Positions 15,522 to 23,559 of a DNA stretch of 64,000 nt are shown here, one piece after another. Where the stretch lies: positions 496,001 through 560,000 of the forward strand of contig NZ_CP139559.1 in NCBI RefSeq assembly GCF_034263275.1, written 5' to 3'. The DNA comes from Mucilaginibacter sp. cycad4 (GTDB taxonomy: Bacteria > Bacteroidota > Bacteroidia > Sphingobacteriales > Sphingobacteriaceae). The notes beneath the pieces are model-generated. The model was not told the DNA's origin, did no database searches, and worked only from the letters and a program-made list of their open reading frames with translations. The translations under genes were made by a program, and so were the position numbers. The number at the start of each line of letters is the position of its first letter. Positions within the stretch are counted from its first letter, which is position 1.

Positions 15522-16789
15522 GAGAAAACATTTACTTCGTCCCTTATGTCAACCTTGCCAGTAACCACTTCTGATATTAATGCGGTTTTGTATTCTTTAA
15601 GATGTTCAACTTCTTTTTTTATCTTTTGCATTAATCTATCTATTCGGTAGCATTCTTGCGTTATAAATTCTCCAATTCTCCGCTGTTCATCATAATTAGG
15701 TACAGGTATTGACAAATTCTTAATTTTTTCGACCGCCAATCCCGGTTGCGCTGCTGATTGTGAATATTGATTCAAGTTCATTACGGTTAAAAGGTTGCCA
15801 AGCCAAATCCAATCATATTCTTTATTCAGATAACAAACAATAGCATGTTCAGATGCCCAAAATTTATTTGAGGCATAATTAATATTACCGCATAATGCAC
15901 CTTGCCTACCTATGAGGATATAATCACCATCCATGTTGTATCGCTCATAATAACCTCTCAACCCATTCCCTCCATATACTGGATAAGCACCTTCCTCGGT
16001 GATAAACTCGGATGTGATTGTATCTCCACTTTTTAGATTGGCAACATATTTAATTTTTTTTACTGTCCAATGCTCGGGTATTTCTCCTAACCACTCAACC
16101 CAGCTATTTATCATTTTTGTAGTTGAGTTTAGTCCCTTAGTGACTGATTGAGTAATAGTTGTTATACGCTCTTCATTAAGAAGTTGAAGGAGTTTTTCTT
16201 TGCCACCTATTAGTTTGTCTATTAACTCTGTTTTATGATTGAGATATTGAGAAATACTATGTTGTTCAGGAATTGATGGGCAAGGGAACTTAAACTCGTT
16301 AAAAACATTTTGATATAAATGCAATATGGTTGAGCCGCTTTTATTGTGGTTAATAAAAGATGTAAAAATATCTGACTGCAAAACCCAATAGAAAAAAGAT
16401 GTAATGTAATCTCCGCTAATTGGTCTTGTTACAAATACCCCACTATTTAAAGTTGCGATAGACGGGATATTTTTAACCAATGCAATTTTTCCAATAGTTC
16501 CGTCTTTGGTAATAAGCAAGTCGTTTTCCTTTAATTGGATGTAAGGGTCTTCGTCATACCTCGCTTTTGTAATTTGATAACAGGTTGTCCAATTAATTTG
16601 TCCATCATTGAAATCTGTACCGGTAACTACGTAACTGTCGCCAACTTCCAAAAATTCTTCCGACCGAAGACCTTGCCAACCAATTCTTCCTTTTACGTAG
16701 GTAGTATGCTTGACCTTTTTTAAAATCCAGTGTTGCGGAACTTCACCAATCCACTCAATTCCTGATTCTTTATAATTATACATTCCCAT
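15518..16789 (-). CDS. hsdS: Type I restriction enzyme specificity subunit (HsdS)
   Basis: 423 residues with two target-recognition domains. Each begins with the usual lead (WIGEVPQHWILKKVKH at about 12 and WLGEIPEHWTVKKIKY in the second half) and ends with a conserved helix (PSIPEQHSISQYL; YDEQRRIGEFI). The two TRDs should read the halves of a bipartite site. The start shares one base with the hsdM stop (TGATG), and the end overlaps the next gene by 4 bases. Both halves look intact, with no inverted second hsdS nearby that would allow phase switching. Confidence 0.95.
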   Translation of the reverse strand: MGMYNYKESGIEWIGEVPQHWILKKVKHTTYVKGRIGWQGLRSEEFLEVGDSYVVTGTDFNDGQINWTTCYQITKARYDEDPYIQLKENDLLITKDGTIGKIALVKNIPSIATLNSGVFVTRPISGDYITSFFYWVLQSDIFTSFINHNKSGSTILHLYQNVFNEFKFPCPSIPEQHSISQYLNHKTELIDKLIGGKEKLLQLLNEERITTITQSVTKGLNSTTKMINSWVEWLGEIPEHWTVKKIKYVANLKSGDTITSEFITEEGAYPVYGGNGLRGYYERYNMDGDYILIGRQGALCGNINYASNKFWASEHAIVCYLNKEYDWIWLGNLLTVMNLNQYSQSAAQPGLAVEKIKNLSIPVPNYDEQRRIGEFITQECYRIDRLMQKIKKEVEHLKEYKTALISEVVTGKVDIRDEVNVFS

Positions 16790-18507
16790 CAGGCAATTAC
16801 TTCGTTGATTAATCCCAAAGTTTCTTGCTCCAAGGCAATTATGTCACGCCTTATATCATCCAATGACCTCAACGGCTTATATTGGTAGAAGTATTTAGTA
16901 AAGTTAATTTCGTAACCAATTTTAGTTTTAGTTTCATCCACCCATGCATCCGGTACGTGAGGTAATACCTCTTTTTTTATGTAAGCTTCTATGTTTTCTT
17001 TCAACGGGATACTTTCTGTATCTCGTAAACTACTATCTGCTTTTGGTTTGCCGTTTTTGTCGGTTTTTATATTGCCTTTGGCATCCCTTTCAGGGCGTTC
17101 AACCGTAACTTTTGAATAGCCGAAGTCCCGGTTATCAAAAATTTTACTGATTTCGGTCGGTAAAAATTCGCCATACACCTTAGTGATTTCGGTAATGTGG
17201 TCAGGGCTTAATTCGTTACGTTTATCACCAAGAGATTTACTCATTTTTTTATAAAAGTCCACGGCATTAATTAGTTGTACTTTCCCCCGGCGATTAGCTG
17301 ACTTATGGTTGGATAGTATCCATATATAGGTACTTATGCCGGTATTATAAAACAATTGGTTAGGCAAGGCTATAATAGCTTCCAATAAGTCATTTTCTAT
17401 TATCCACTGCCGTATGCTTGATTCATTCTTCGTTGTACTTGGACTACCCGAAAACATTGGCGAACCGTTGAATACGATAGCCAGCCGTGAGCCTTCTGGC
17501 TTCATTTTTGATATAAGCGACATCAAGAACAGGAAAGACCCATCCCCGGAGGATGGCAACCCGGCACCAAACCTGCCGCCAAATCCTTTTTCTTCATGTT
17601 CAGCTTTTACCTTTTTAGCAATCTTTTCCCACTTAACACCAAACGGCGGGTTGGTAATCAGGTAATCAAATTTTTCAGTTGATAGGTGGTCATCAGATAT
17701 ACTATTACCCTTTTTTATATTAACCGGGTTTTGTCCTTTAATCAACATATCCGATTTACAGATAGCGTATGATTCCGGGTTTAACTCCTGACCAAACACT
17801 TCTAAACGGGCATCCGGGTTCAACTCATTCAGGTATTCTTCGGCAACGCTTAACATACCGCCCGTCCCGGCACAGCAATCGTATATGGTTTTTACGATAC
17901 CTTTTTGTGTAAGTATATCTCGGTCATTCAGGAAAAGCAGGTTAATCATTAACCGTATAACTTCACGTGGCGTAAAATGCTCACCAGCTGTCTCGTTTGA
18001 AATTTCAGCAAATTTGCGTATCAATTCTTCAAACAAGTAACCCATTTCCATGCTACTTACCTTTTTTGGGTGTAGGTCAATTTCCTGAAAACGTTTTACC
18101 ACCATAAATAACAGGTTGTTGTTATCCATGCGGGTAATTTGGTTTTCAAACTCAAATTGCTCAATTATCTCACGGGCATCGGCAGAAAACCCGTTTATGT
18201 ATTCGATAAGGTTGGCGGCAATGTTGTTAGGGTCAGCAACAAGTTTATCGAAAGTGAAATTGCTGCGGTTGTGAAAATTGTATCCGGCTACCTTATTTAG
18301 TATTGGGTCAATGTTCTGTATGTTCATGGTTTTAGCCTGTTCATACTTTTTAAGCACCTCAACTTTGGTGCCTTCCAGTACGCAATCTAAACGCCTCAGT
18401 ACCGTTAACGGTAGTATAACCTTGCCATAGTCACTTTGCTTATAATCGCCCCGGAGAAGGTCAGCTATTGACCATATAAAATTGGCAGTTTCCTTAAAGT
18501 TCTTCAT
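16789..18507 (-). CDS. hsdM: Type I restriction enzyme methyltransferase subunit (HsdM)
   Basis: 572 residues. An N-terminal helical domain (FIWSIADLLRGDYKQSDYGK) is followed by an N6-adenine methyltransferase domain with the SAM motif DCCAGTGGML and the catalytic NPPFG (about residues 286-290), plus GEHFTPREVIRLM. With HsdS it protects host DNA, and with HsdR it restricts. It is the first gene of the operon. About 270 bases separate it from the divergent primase-helicase gene, which should hold both promoters. Confidence 0.96.
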   Translation of the reverse strand: MKNFKETANFIWSIADLLRGDYKQSDYGKVILPLTVLRRLDCVLEGTKVEVLKKYEQAKTMNIQNIDPILNKVAGYNFHNRSNFTFDKLVADPNNIAANLIEYINGFSADAREIIEQFEFENQITRMDNNNLLFMVVKRFQEIDLHPKKVSSMEMGYLFEELIRKFAEISNETAGEHFTPREVIRLMINLLFLNDRDILTQKGIVKTIYDCCAGTGGMLSVAEEYLNELNPDARLEVFGQELNPESYAICKSDMLIKGQNPVNIKKGNSISDDHLSTEKFDYLITNPPFGVKWEKIAKKVKAEHEEKGFGGRFGAGLPSSGDGSFLFLMSLISKMKPEGSRLAIVFNGSPMFSGSPSTTKNESSIRQWIIENDLLEAIIALPNQLFYNTGISTYIWILSNHKSANRRGKVQLINAVDFYKKMSKSLGDKRNELSPDHITEITKVYGEFLPTEISKIFDNRDFGYSKVTVERPERDAKGNIKTDKNGKPKADSSLRDTESIPLKENIEAYIKKEVLPHVPDAWVDETKTKIGYEINFTKYFYQYKPLRSLDDIRRDIIALEQETLGLINEVIA

Positions 18508-18703
18508 GTTATTGCAATGATAGGGCTAAGTTCTTCTAAAACTACAAATTTGAATGTATTTGAAAATAAAAGTGGCAATTTTTTTTAAATGAATTATTTT
18601 TGTAATAAGAGAAATCAGCAATAATTCCGCTGGTAAACAAATCGAAAAAATACATCTTAAAGTATTAAAAGAGAGACGACTAATCGGGAAATAGTATTAC
18701 TAA

Positions 18704-18766
18704 GTTAAGTTCACTGAACTATTACCGCCGTCTTTCGCTTCATTGAAGCATTAAAGAGAACTTAAC
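18704..18766. promoter_or_regulatory. Inverted repeat upstream of the primase-helicase gene
   Basis: GTTAAGTTC (18704-18712) is mirrored by GAACTTAAC (18758-18766), with a smaller hairpin GCTTCATTGAAGC inside. It ends 16 bases before the primase-helicase start. A replication origin, an operator or a leader hairpin are all possible. The rest of 18508-18781 is AT-rich with no gene visible. Confidence 0.35.
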
Positions 18767-18781
18767 AACGATTTATGAATA

Positions 18782-21211
18782 GTGAATTTAATTTACTCCA
18801 CGAGTGAAAAGACTTTTCACGTAAAACCAACCGATGACGAGATAGCAAAACTTAAATTCTCACATTGCAAAACATCGGATGAAAAACTAATTGAATGTAT
18901 TGAGCGGGGACAACCATTTACCGCCCAAGTGTATGACCAAAACAAACGGCATACAAATAATTTTATAACGCAAACTATTTTTGCGCTTGACTTTGACGAG
19001 ACCATCACTCTAAACGAAGCAAACGATATTTGCCGGGATTTTGGTTTGAATTACCTTTTTGGCTATTACACCTATCGGCATACGGAGACTGACCCAAGAT
19101 TCCGTTTGGTATTTATTTGTGACGGTGAAGTGCGAGATTCACAACTTGCGTTAGATATTCTTCAAGCGTTCACTGTGGTTTTCAATGGTAAAAATGATAT
19201 TTCATGTTTGGACTTAGCAAGGGTTTGGTCGGGAACCAACAAAAAAGTATTCCGGGGAATTCCTGATTCAACTTTTAATCCTGCTCAATTATTTGAAATA
19301 GCTAACGAACTAAAATATGCCTTAGCTGGTGGTAGAAGTAGAAAAATTTTCAATTTTAATAATATTGAAAAAACGGGAAATAATGGTTATTCATCTTTAT
19401 ATACTTATAGGATTACCGAGATTCCCCCTTTTTTCGTCGAACCTAAGACAGGCGGCGATTTAATTGATAATTGGAAGATGGAAGACCTATTGAAATGTAG
19501 GTTATTCAAAACTTTTTACGAAGGCGGGGGTACTCCTGATTTAGGTTCCAAACTTAACGACCGGGAATTACTATGTATGGCATCCAACTTAATAACTATT
19601 GTTGGCGGTGAGAAATTGTACAAGACCTGTTTAGACAGAAACCCCGAATATGCTAAGGTTAAGCGGTATAAAATTTCATGGTTACGCAATCAGGGAAATT
19701 ATCGACCTTGCTTAATTGGCAATTACTCACCTTACAAGGAAGACCAAGATAATCCCGACCAAACGTTTGCTGAATTGCTTAGAAAACGAGGGCGTGTTGA
19801 GATTGACCCATCATATCAAGTTGATATGCTTACGCTGCCGAAAGCCGAAGCTAAGCTATTAAAGGCGAACGAGCGGATACGCACCGAAAAAGGGAACAAG
19901 GTATATTTGGTTAAAGTACCGCCGGGGCTTGGTAAAACTTCTTATTGGAGAAATCAAAAAAGTGTAGTAATCGGCTTTCCAAGCAACAAGTTGAAAGATG
20001 AACACTATACGGCATCGAACTTAGATAATGATGAAAAAGTTGTTACGCCGGAAGCATTAGTTAATTTTAGCGCACCGGTAAAAGCACACTTTAATAGGTT
20101 ATATCAAACAGGTTTAGGTGAGGTAGTTAGTTTTCTGATTAAGGACTTGGCAAAGGGCTATTCAATATTTGAGAGTGGCATTGCTGATGCTAACGATATA
20201 GTTTGTGCATCGGAATATCTTGTTAAAAATAAATTAATCAGGGATGTTAATGCAGACTTAACCGTATTCACTACCCACACAAGGATGGTTTACCAATCTT
20301 TCCCGCATGATACCTATGTATTTGATGAAAATACTTTTGGTTCATTGTTTGAACAGTTGACAACTACTGTTAGTGACGTTTCGATAGTGGTAAACGAGTT
20401 AAAGCTTAGGGGATTAGATACCAGCGTATGGGAGGATGTTTTAACTATTAAAGATTCAAACATCCACGGCACCCCCAACTTTGGTGATTATCATTTCATT
20501 TTAAAGCAGATAGTCCGGGCAAATCATTTCAACAGTAACGTACTTAAATTTTTTCAATCGTCAACTTTTTCATTTCAAGAGGGGTACATACACTACCAAG
20601 TTAATCATCTGAGTAAGCTGCCAACCGATAAAAAAATAATTTTTTTAGATGCGACCGCTTCAAAAACCTTATTTGAAAAAGTATTTGGGGATAGGCTGGA
20701 AGTTATTGATATATCTAACGTTCAATTACAGGGGACTATCATACAATACACTTCCAAAAGTTGCTCTAAAAGTGGACTTAGCAAGTACCACGAAAAAATT
20801 TCAACAATGGTCGGCGATTCACCTGTTATCACATTTAACGAATATAAAAAGTACTTCAAAAATCCTGATGATACGCTACACTTTGGTAACGCTGTCGGCT
20901 CAAATAAATTAGAAGGGAAAGATTTTTGTGTAGTTGGCACGATGACTTACCCGCCGATGTATTATAAGTTTTTAGCTGATACACTAATGATTGAGTGCGA
21001 TAATTTTGAAACAGAACCTTTAAAAGTAACCTATAAAGGTCGCCGATTCTCTTTCAAAACGTTCGCCAATCCTGAATTACAAAAGCTGCACTTGGAACAA
21101 GTGGAGGGAGATTCATTACAATGCGTTCACCGGGGGCGTTTGATAAGAACTAACTCAACGGTACGGCTGTTTTCAAATTTCCCGTTGTTGCAGGCTAAGT
21201 ATATTTACTAA
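18782..21211 (+). CDS. Primase-helicase replication protein of the island
   Basis: 809 residues, GTG start; a stop lies just upstream in frame, so it cannot be longer. The N-terminal part has FALDFDET (about residue 67) and FRLVFICDG, resembling archaeo-eukaryotic-type primase motifs. The C-terminal part is an SF2-like helicase with Walker A PPGLGKTS, a B-like motif VFDENTFG, FLDATASKT and a motif VI QCVHRGRLIRT. Such proteins start replication of phages, satellites and integrative elements. It is divergent from hsdM and followed by the integrase end. The helicase call is firm, the primase call moderate. Confidence 0.72.
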   Translation: MNLIYSTSEKTFHVKPTDDEIAKLKFSHCKTSDEKLIECIERGQPFTAQVYDQNKRHTNNFITQTIFALDFDETITLNEANDICRDFGLNYLFGYYTYRHTETDPRFRLVFICDGEVRDSQLALDILQAFTVVFNGKNDISCLDLARVWSGTNKKVFRGIPDSTFNPAQLFEIANELKYALAGGRSRKIFNFNNIEKTGNNGYSSLYTYRITEIPPFFVEPKTGGDLIDNWKMEDLLKCRLFKTFYEGGGTPDLGSKLNDRELLCMASNLITIVGGEKLYKTCLDRNPEYAKVKRYKISWLRNQGNYRPCLIGNYSPYKEDQDNPDQTFAELLRKRGRVEIDPSYQVDMLTLPKAEAKLLKANERIRTEKGNKVYLVKVPPGLGKTSYWRNQKSVVIGFPSNKLKDEHYTASNLDNDEKVVTPEALVNFSAPVKAHFNRLYQTGLGEVVSFLIKDLAKGYSIFESGIADANDIVCASEYLVKNKLIRDVNADLTVFTTHTRMVYQSFPHDTYVFDENTFGSLFEQLTTTVSDVSIVVNELKLRGLDTSVWEDVLTIKDSNIHGTPNFGDYHFILKQIVRANHFNSNVLKFFQSSTFSFQEGYIHYQVNHLSKLPTDKKIIFLDATASKTLFEKVFGDRLEVIDISNVQLQGTIIQYTSKSCSKSGLSKYHEKISTMVGDSPVITFNEYKKYFKNPDDTLHFGNAVGSNKLEGKDFCVVGTMTYPPMYYKFLADTLMIECDNFETEPLKVTYKGRRFSFKTFANPELQKLHLEQVEGDSLQCVHRGRLIRTNSTVRLFSNFPLLQAKYIY

Positions 21212-21224
21212 GCAGTACAAGTAA

Positions 21225-21260
21225 GCCCTATTGTCATTAATTAATTGCGGGCAATAGGGC
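21225..21260 (+). terminator. Hairpin after the primase-helicase gene
   Basis: GCCCTATTG (21225-21233) pairs with CAATAGGGC (21252-21260) over an 18-base loop. It starts 13 bases after the stop, but there is no T-tract, so it is a weak terminator candidate. Confidence 0.4.
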
Positions 21261-21395
21261 ATTATTGTGAAGGCTTAATTTTTTCACAAAATTTGCGTAA
21301 AAAAATTTTTACCGACTCTCAAAATTTTACAAAAACGGTCATGTTTTGAAAAAGTCAAATTCAGGGTTCGGCGGTAGATTCGATTGTCTTGGATA

Positions 21396-21475
21396 GTCCC
21401 AAATGGGGACCACCCGGCCCGGGCCCGCCCCGGAGAGTAACGGGATACTGTGTGGGGGGCTTTCGGGGGAGGTAA
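21396..21475. other. GC-rich, structured non-coding segment before the integrase 3' end
   Basis: GTCCC (21396-21400) pairs with GGGAC (21406-21410). A stretch made almost only of C and G (21411-21433), with a CGGGCCCG-type palindrome, follows, then G-rich runs to 21475. The surrounding island is AT-rich. No ORF is visible. It may be a structured RNA, an origin-type element or a strong pause between two converging genes. Confidence 0.45.
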
Positions 21476-22624
21476 TTAAACTAACTCTAATACTGGTAAC
21501 ACATCCTTTAATTGTTGGCTGTTCAATTCACCTAAACCCCGTAGATACTTCAACGTCACTATCATTGTTGAATGCCCTAAAAGTTGTTGTAGTATGTGAA
21601 TGTCCTTAGTGCGATTATACACATCAATGGCAGCGGTATGGCGAAAAGAATAAATGGTTTGCTCTGATTGTATCAAACCATTTTTGCTCATATCAGACTT
21701 TAGGCGTGTCCATATCAGGTTAAAATAGTATTCGTTAAAAGCATGATTACTTAACGTAAATATATTTGTTTCGGGGTCTTGTACTTTCGATAATCTATTT
21801 TCAATAATAGTTTGAAGATATTTGGGGACTGATACCACCCTTACACGAGCGCTTTTATTCTCTGCACCGGATAACGAAATGGTTGAGAAATCATCATTAA
21901 AGTGCCGTTTTTTTAATAATCTGATTTCAATATGTGGGCGTAACATGCAGCTATACGATAACAAACAACACAAGTATAAGTCGGGATTTGATTTTTTAAG
22001 ATAGTCCAGCAGGGGAATTAATTGTTCTTTTGTATAAATCTTGTGAAGGGCAGCTTTCGGTTTTAAGCGTGGAGTATTTAGAATCAAATTAACCGTGATG
22101 TATTTTTTCCTTTCAAATTCGGCAAAGAATAATCCCAACATCCTACGGATATTCATGTAGTTGGTCGCAGACGATTTGAACTGATTGAGAAAGGTCTCAA
22201 TTCTGCTAAGCTTTAGTGATTGAAGTGGACTACATTTTTCTTCTGTACTTAAAAATGCTAAAAACTGCTTTACGATGGATTTTATGTTTCTCTTATACTT
22301 ATCGGATAAAGGGCTGGATAGCTTTGTTGCTTCAACTTCTAAAAATAGTTGTTCAAGAGATGGTATTGGTTCTGCATTAATTTCAATAATTGGCTCATCA
22401 ACTATTAAAGGATTCCAGCCTGTTTCCAGTGACTTTTTAAATTCAAATAACAATTGCCTTAGCAACCTGTCTTTCTCCTTTATAGATGATGCGTAGTTTG
22501 GATAAATCTTAATTTTCAAACGGTTACCGTTGTACTCCCTGAATCTTTTTCCATTAAAGTGAAAAGAGATGTGAGAACGATAAGATAAGTTGGGTTTAGT
22601 AACAATTTTTGGCTCAGTGTACAT
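21476..22624 (-). CDS. Tyrosine recombinase (island integrase)
   Basis: 382 residues, normal length. The catalytic domain has Arg in CMLRPHIEIRLL (about 229), YSFRHTAA (R about 328, H 329), LLGHSTMIVTLKYL (His, and the nucleophilic Tyr about 360). The N-terminal SAM-like part precedes it. It should catalyse integration and excision at tRNA-Arg. The start is 75 bases from the right att repeat, with iterons between the two, as expected for an att-int module. It is not closely similar to the integrase remnant at 4304-4539. Confidence 0.93.
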   Translation of the reverse strand: MYTEPKIVTKPNLSYRSHISFHFNGKRFREYNGNRLKIKIYPNYASSIKEKDRLLRQLLFEFKKSLETGWNPLIVDEPIIEINAEPIPSLEQLFLEVEATKLSSPLSDKYKRNIKSIVKQFLAFLSTEEKCSPLQSLKLSRIETFLNQFKSSATNYMNIRRMLGLFFAEFERKKYITVNLILNTPRLKPKAALHKIYTKEQLIPLLDYLKKSNPDLYLCCLLSYSCMLRPHIEIRLLKKRHFNDDFSTISLSGAENKSARVRVVSVPKYLQTIIENRLSKVQDPETNIFTLSNHAFNEYYFNLIWTRLKSDMSKNGLIQSEQTIYSFRHTAAIDVYNRTKDIHILQQLLGHSTMIVTLKYLRGLGELNSQQLKDVLPVLELV

Positions 22625-22629
22625 TGATT

Positions 22630-22653
22630 TGGCGCATTAAGTGGCGCACTTGT
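22630..22653 (+). repeat. Two 12-bp iterons (right end)
   Basis: TGGCGCATTAAG and TGGCGCACTTGT, adjacent 12-base units, match the left-end iterons at 4206-4229 in sequence, order and orientation. They begin 6 bases upstream of the integrase ATG, so they may serve both as arm sites and as an operator for integrase expression. Confidence 0.68.
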
Positions 22654-22674
22654 ACCCGAATAAGAAAAAAACCG

Positions 22675-22750
22675 CCTCAGTTAGCTCATTTAGACGTTGA
22701 GCAACAGATTTCTAATCTGTAGGTCTTTGGTTCGAATCCAAATGGGATCA
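22675..22750 (+). pseudogene. Degenerate tRNA-Arg copy at right end
   Basis: Besides the 53-bp 3' part, the segment before it still has TAGCTCA and a D-stem GCTC (22684-22687) that pairs with GAGC (22699-22702). The D loop (ATTTAGACGTT) lacks the usual GG, and the 5' acceptor half (CCTCAGT) does not pair with TGGGATC. It is unlikely to be a working tRNA. The 5' half seems to come from the island side. Confidence 0.6.
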
Positions 22751-22751
22751 C
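22699..22751 (+). repeat. Right attachment repeat (att core, 53 bp)
   Basis: Identical over 53 bases to 3990-4042 inside the tRNA-Arg gene. This copy is the original chromosomal 3' end of the tRNA, followed directly by its terminator at 22761. Confidence 0.93.
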
Positions 22752-22760
22752 TATTATATA

Positions 22761-22789
22761 GCCTCTTAGTTTATCTAAGGGGCTTTTTT
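22761..22789 (+). terminator. Original terminator of the tRNA-Arg locus
   Basis: GCCTCTTAG (22761-22769) pairs with CTAAGGGGC (22775-22783) with one G-U pair, then six T. It lies 10 bases after the tRNA 3' fragment, where the tRNA terminator stood before integration. Confidence 0.7.
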
Positions 22790-22897
22790 GTTGCGTTTAT
22801 CGCCTTTTTCTCCAGCAGGTACAGTTTTTCATTCTGTTAGTTGAGATTCTGTCAGTGGTTTGGGTTTACTTTCTGTTTCGTGTTTTATCTGTTTAGG

Positions 22898-23062
22898 TTA
22901 CTTATTGGCACACTTTCGGCATCCTTTATTTAAGTCCCGGCCATTTATCATGTCCTGTGCCATCGCCGCACGCTTTATCTTGTATGTTTTGCGGATATTA
23001 GCTAAAGCCAGTCATTGAAATGTTTTATCTCGCCATTGTTTATCTCCCGGAGAATAAATAGC
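22898..23062 (-). pseudogene. Possible gene remnant next to the island
   Basis: One minus-strand frame reads SPGDKQWRDKTFQ, a TGA, then LALANIRKTYKIKRAAMAQD and NGRDLNKGCRKCANK, ending at the TAA at 22898. The composition (Lys/Arg-rich, CxxC near the end) looks coding, but a stop interrupts it and no good start exists. I do not recognise the family. The rest of 22790-23114 holds nothing else I can support. Confidence 0.28.
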
Positions 23063-23114
23063 TTTGTTACACCACGAAATTCAGGCAAAACAAAATCAAT
23101 ATCCTAATCTTATC

Positions 23115-23453
23115 ATGTCAGAAAACATCCAAACTACTACAGCAGTTGATATCAACGAAATGTATCAATACGCCACCAATCTTTTCGTCGGCGGACAAAA
23201 TTCCTACGAAGTAAAAACGGCATTAATGACACGGGGCCTCGACGAAGGAAACGCTGATTATATTGTTCAGCAGCTTGATCAACAGATTAATAACGCGCAT
23301 AAAGAACGGGCAAAAAAAGATATGCTTTACGGCGCGTTGTGGTGTGTCGGCGGCCTCGTATTAACACTTGCACATATTGGTTTCATATTTTGGGGTGCAA
23401 TAGTTTTTGGTGGAATCCAGTTTTTCAGGGGAGTTATAGCTTATAACAGGTAA
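23115..23453 (+). CDS. Small membrane protein, 112 residues
   Basis: I start it at the ATG at 23115 (MSENIQTT); a TTG 17 codons earlier is possible but gives an unlikely N-terminus. A soluble N-terminal half (YATNLFVGGQNSYEVKTAL) precedes two closely spaced hydrophobic helices (LYGALWCVGGLVLTLAHIG and IFWGAIVFGGIQFFRGVI). Similar short two-helix proteins of unknown role are common in Bacteroidota. No operon partner on this strand. Confidence 0.7.
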   Translation: MSENIQTTTAVDINEMYQYATNLFVGGQNSYEVKTALMTRGLDEGNADYIVQQLDQQINNAHKERAKKDMLYGALWCVGGLVLTLAHIGFIFWGAIVFGGIQFFRGVIAYNR

Positions 23454-23559
23454 GGAAAATATCCTAATCTATTGAATATATGAGCCGGGCATCATGTTCA
23501 TTCAGTCTTTGTGTCGCAATAGCACCCATTTTTTTCTGCTTCATTGGCGGGATTTAGTG

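Larger units (their letters stand above)
3990..22751. mobile_element. Integrated genomic island at tRNA-Arg carrying type I restriction genes and a putative kinase/PIN-GNAT system
   Basis: The boundaries are the 53-bp direct repeats; one repeat plus the interior is about 18.7 kb. Inside are a tyrosine integrase next to the right end, iterons near both ends, a primase-helicase, an XRE regulator, a type I restriction operon with two extra genes, and an unrecognised four-gene operon. No capsid, portal, terminase, relaxase or conjugation genes were recognised. That suggests an integrative element that depends on a helper for transfer, or a satellite. Joining 3989 to 22699 recreates an intact tRNA followed by a terminator, which supports the boundaries. 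Confidence 0.9.

Noticed and set aside
15518-16789. Phase-variable hsdS switching
   Set aside because: No second or inverted hsdS copy, recombinase or internal inverted repeat was seen near the gene.
3990-22751. A prophage
   Set aside because: No terminase, portal, capsid, tail or lysis genes were recognised in the island, despite the integrase and primase-helicase.
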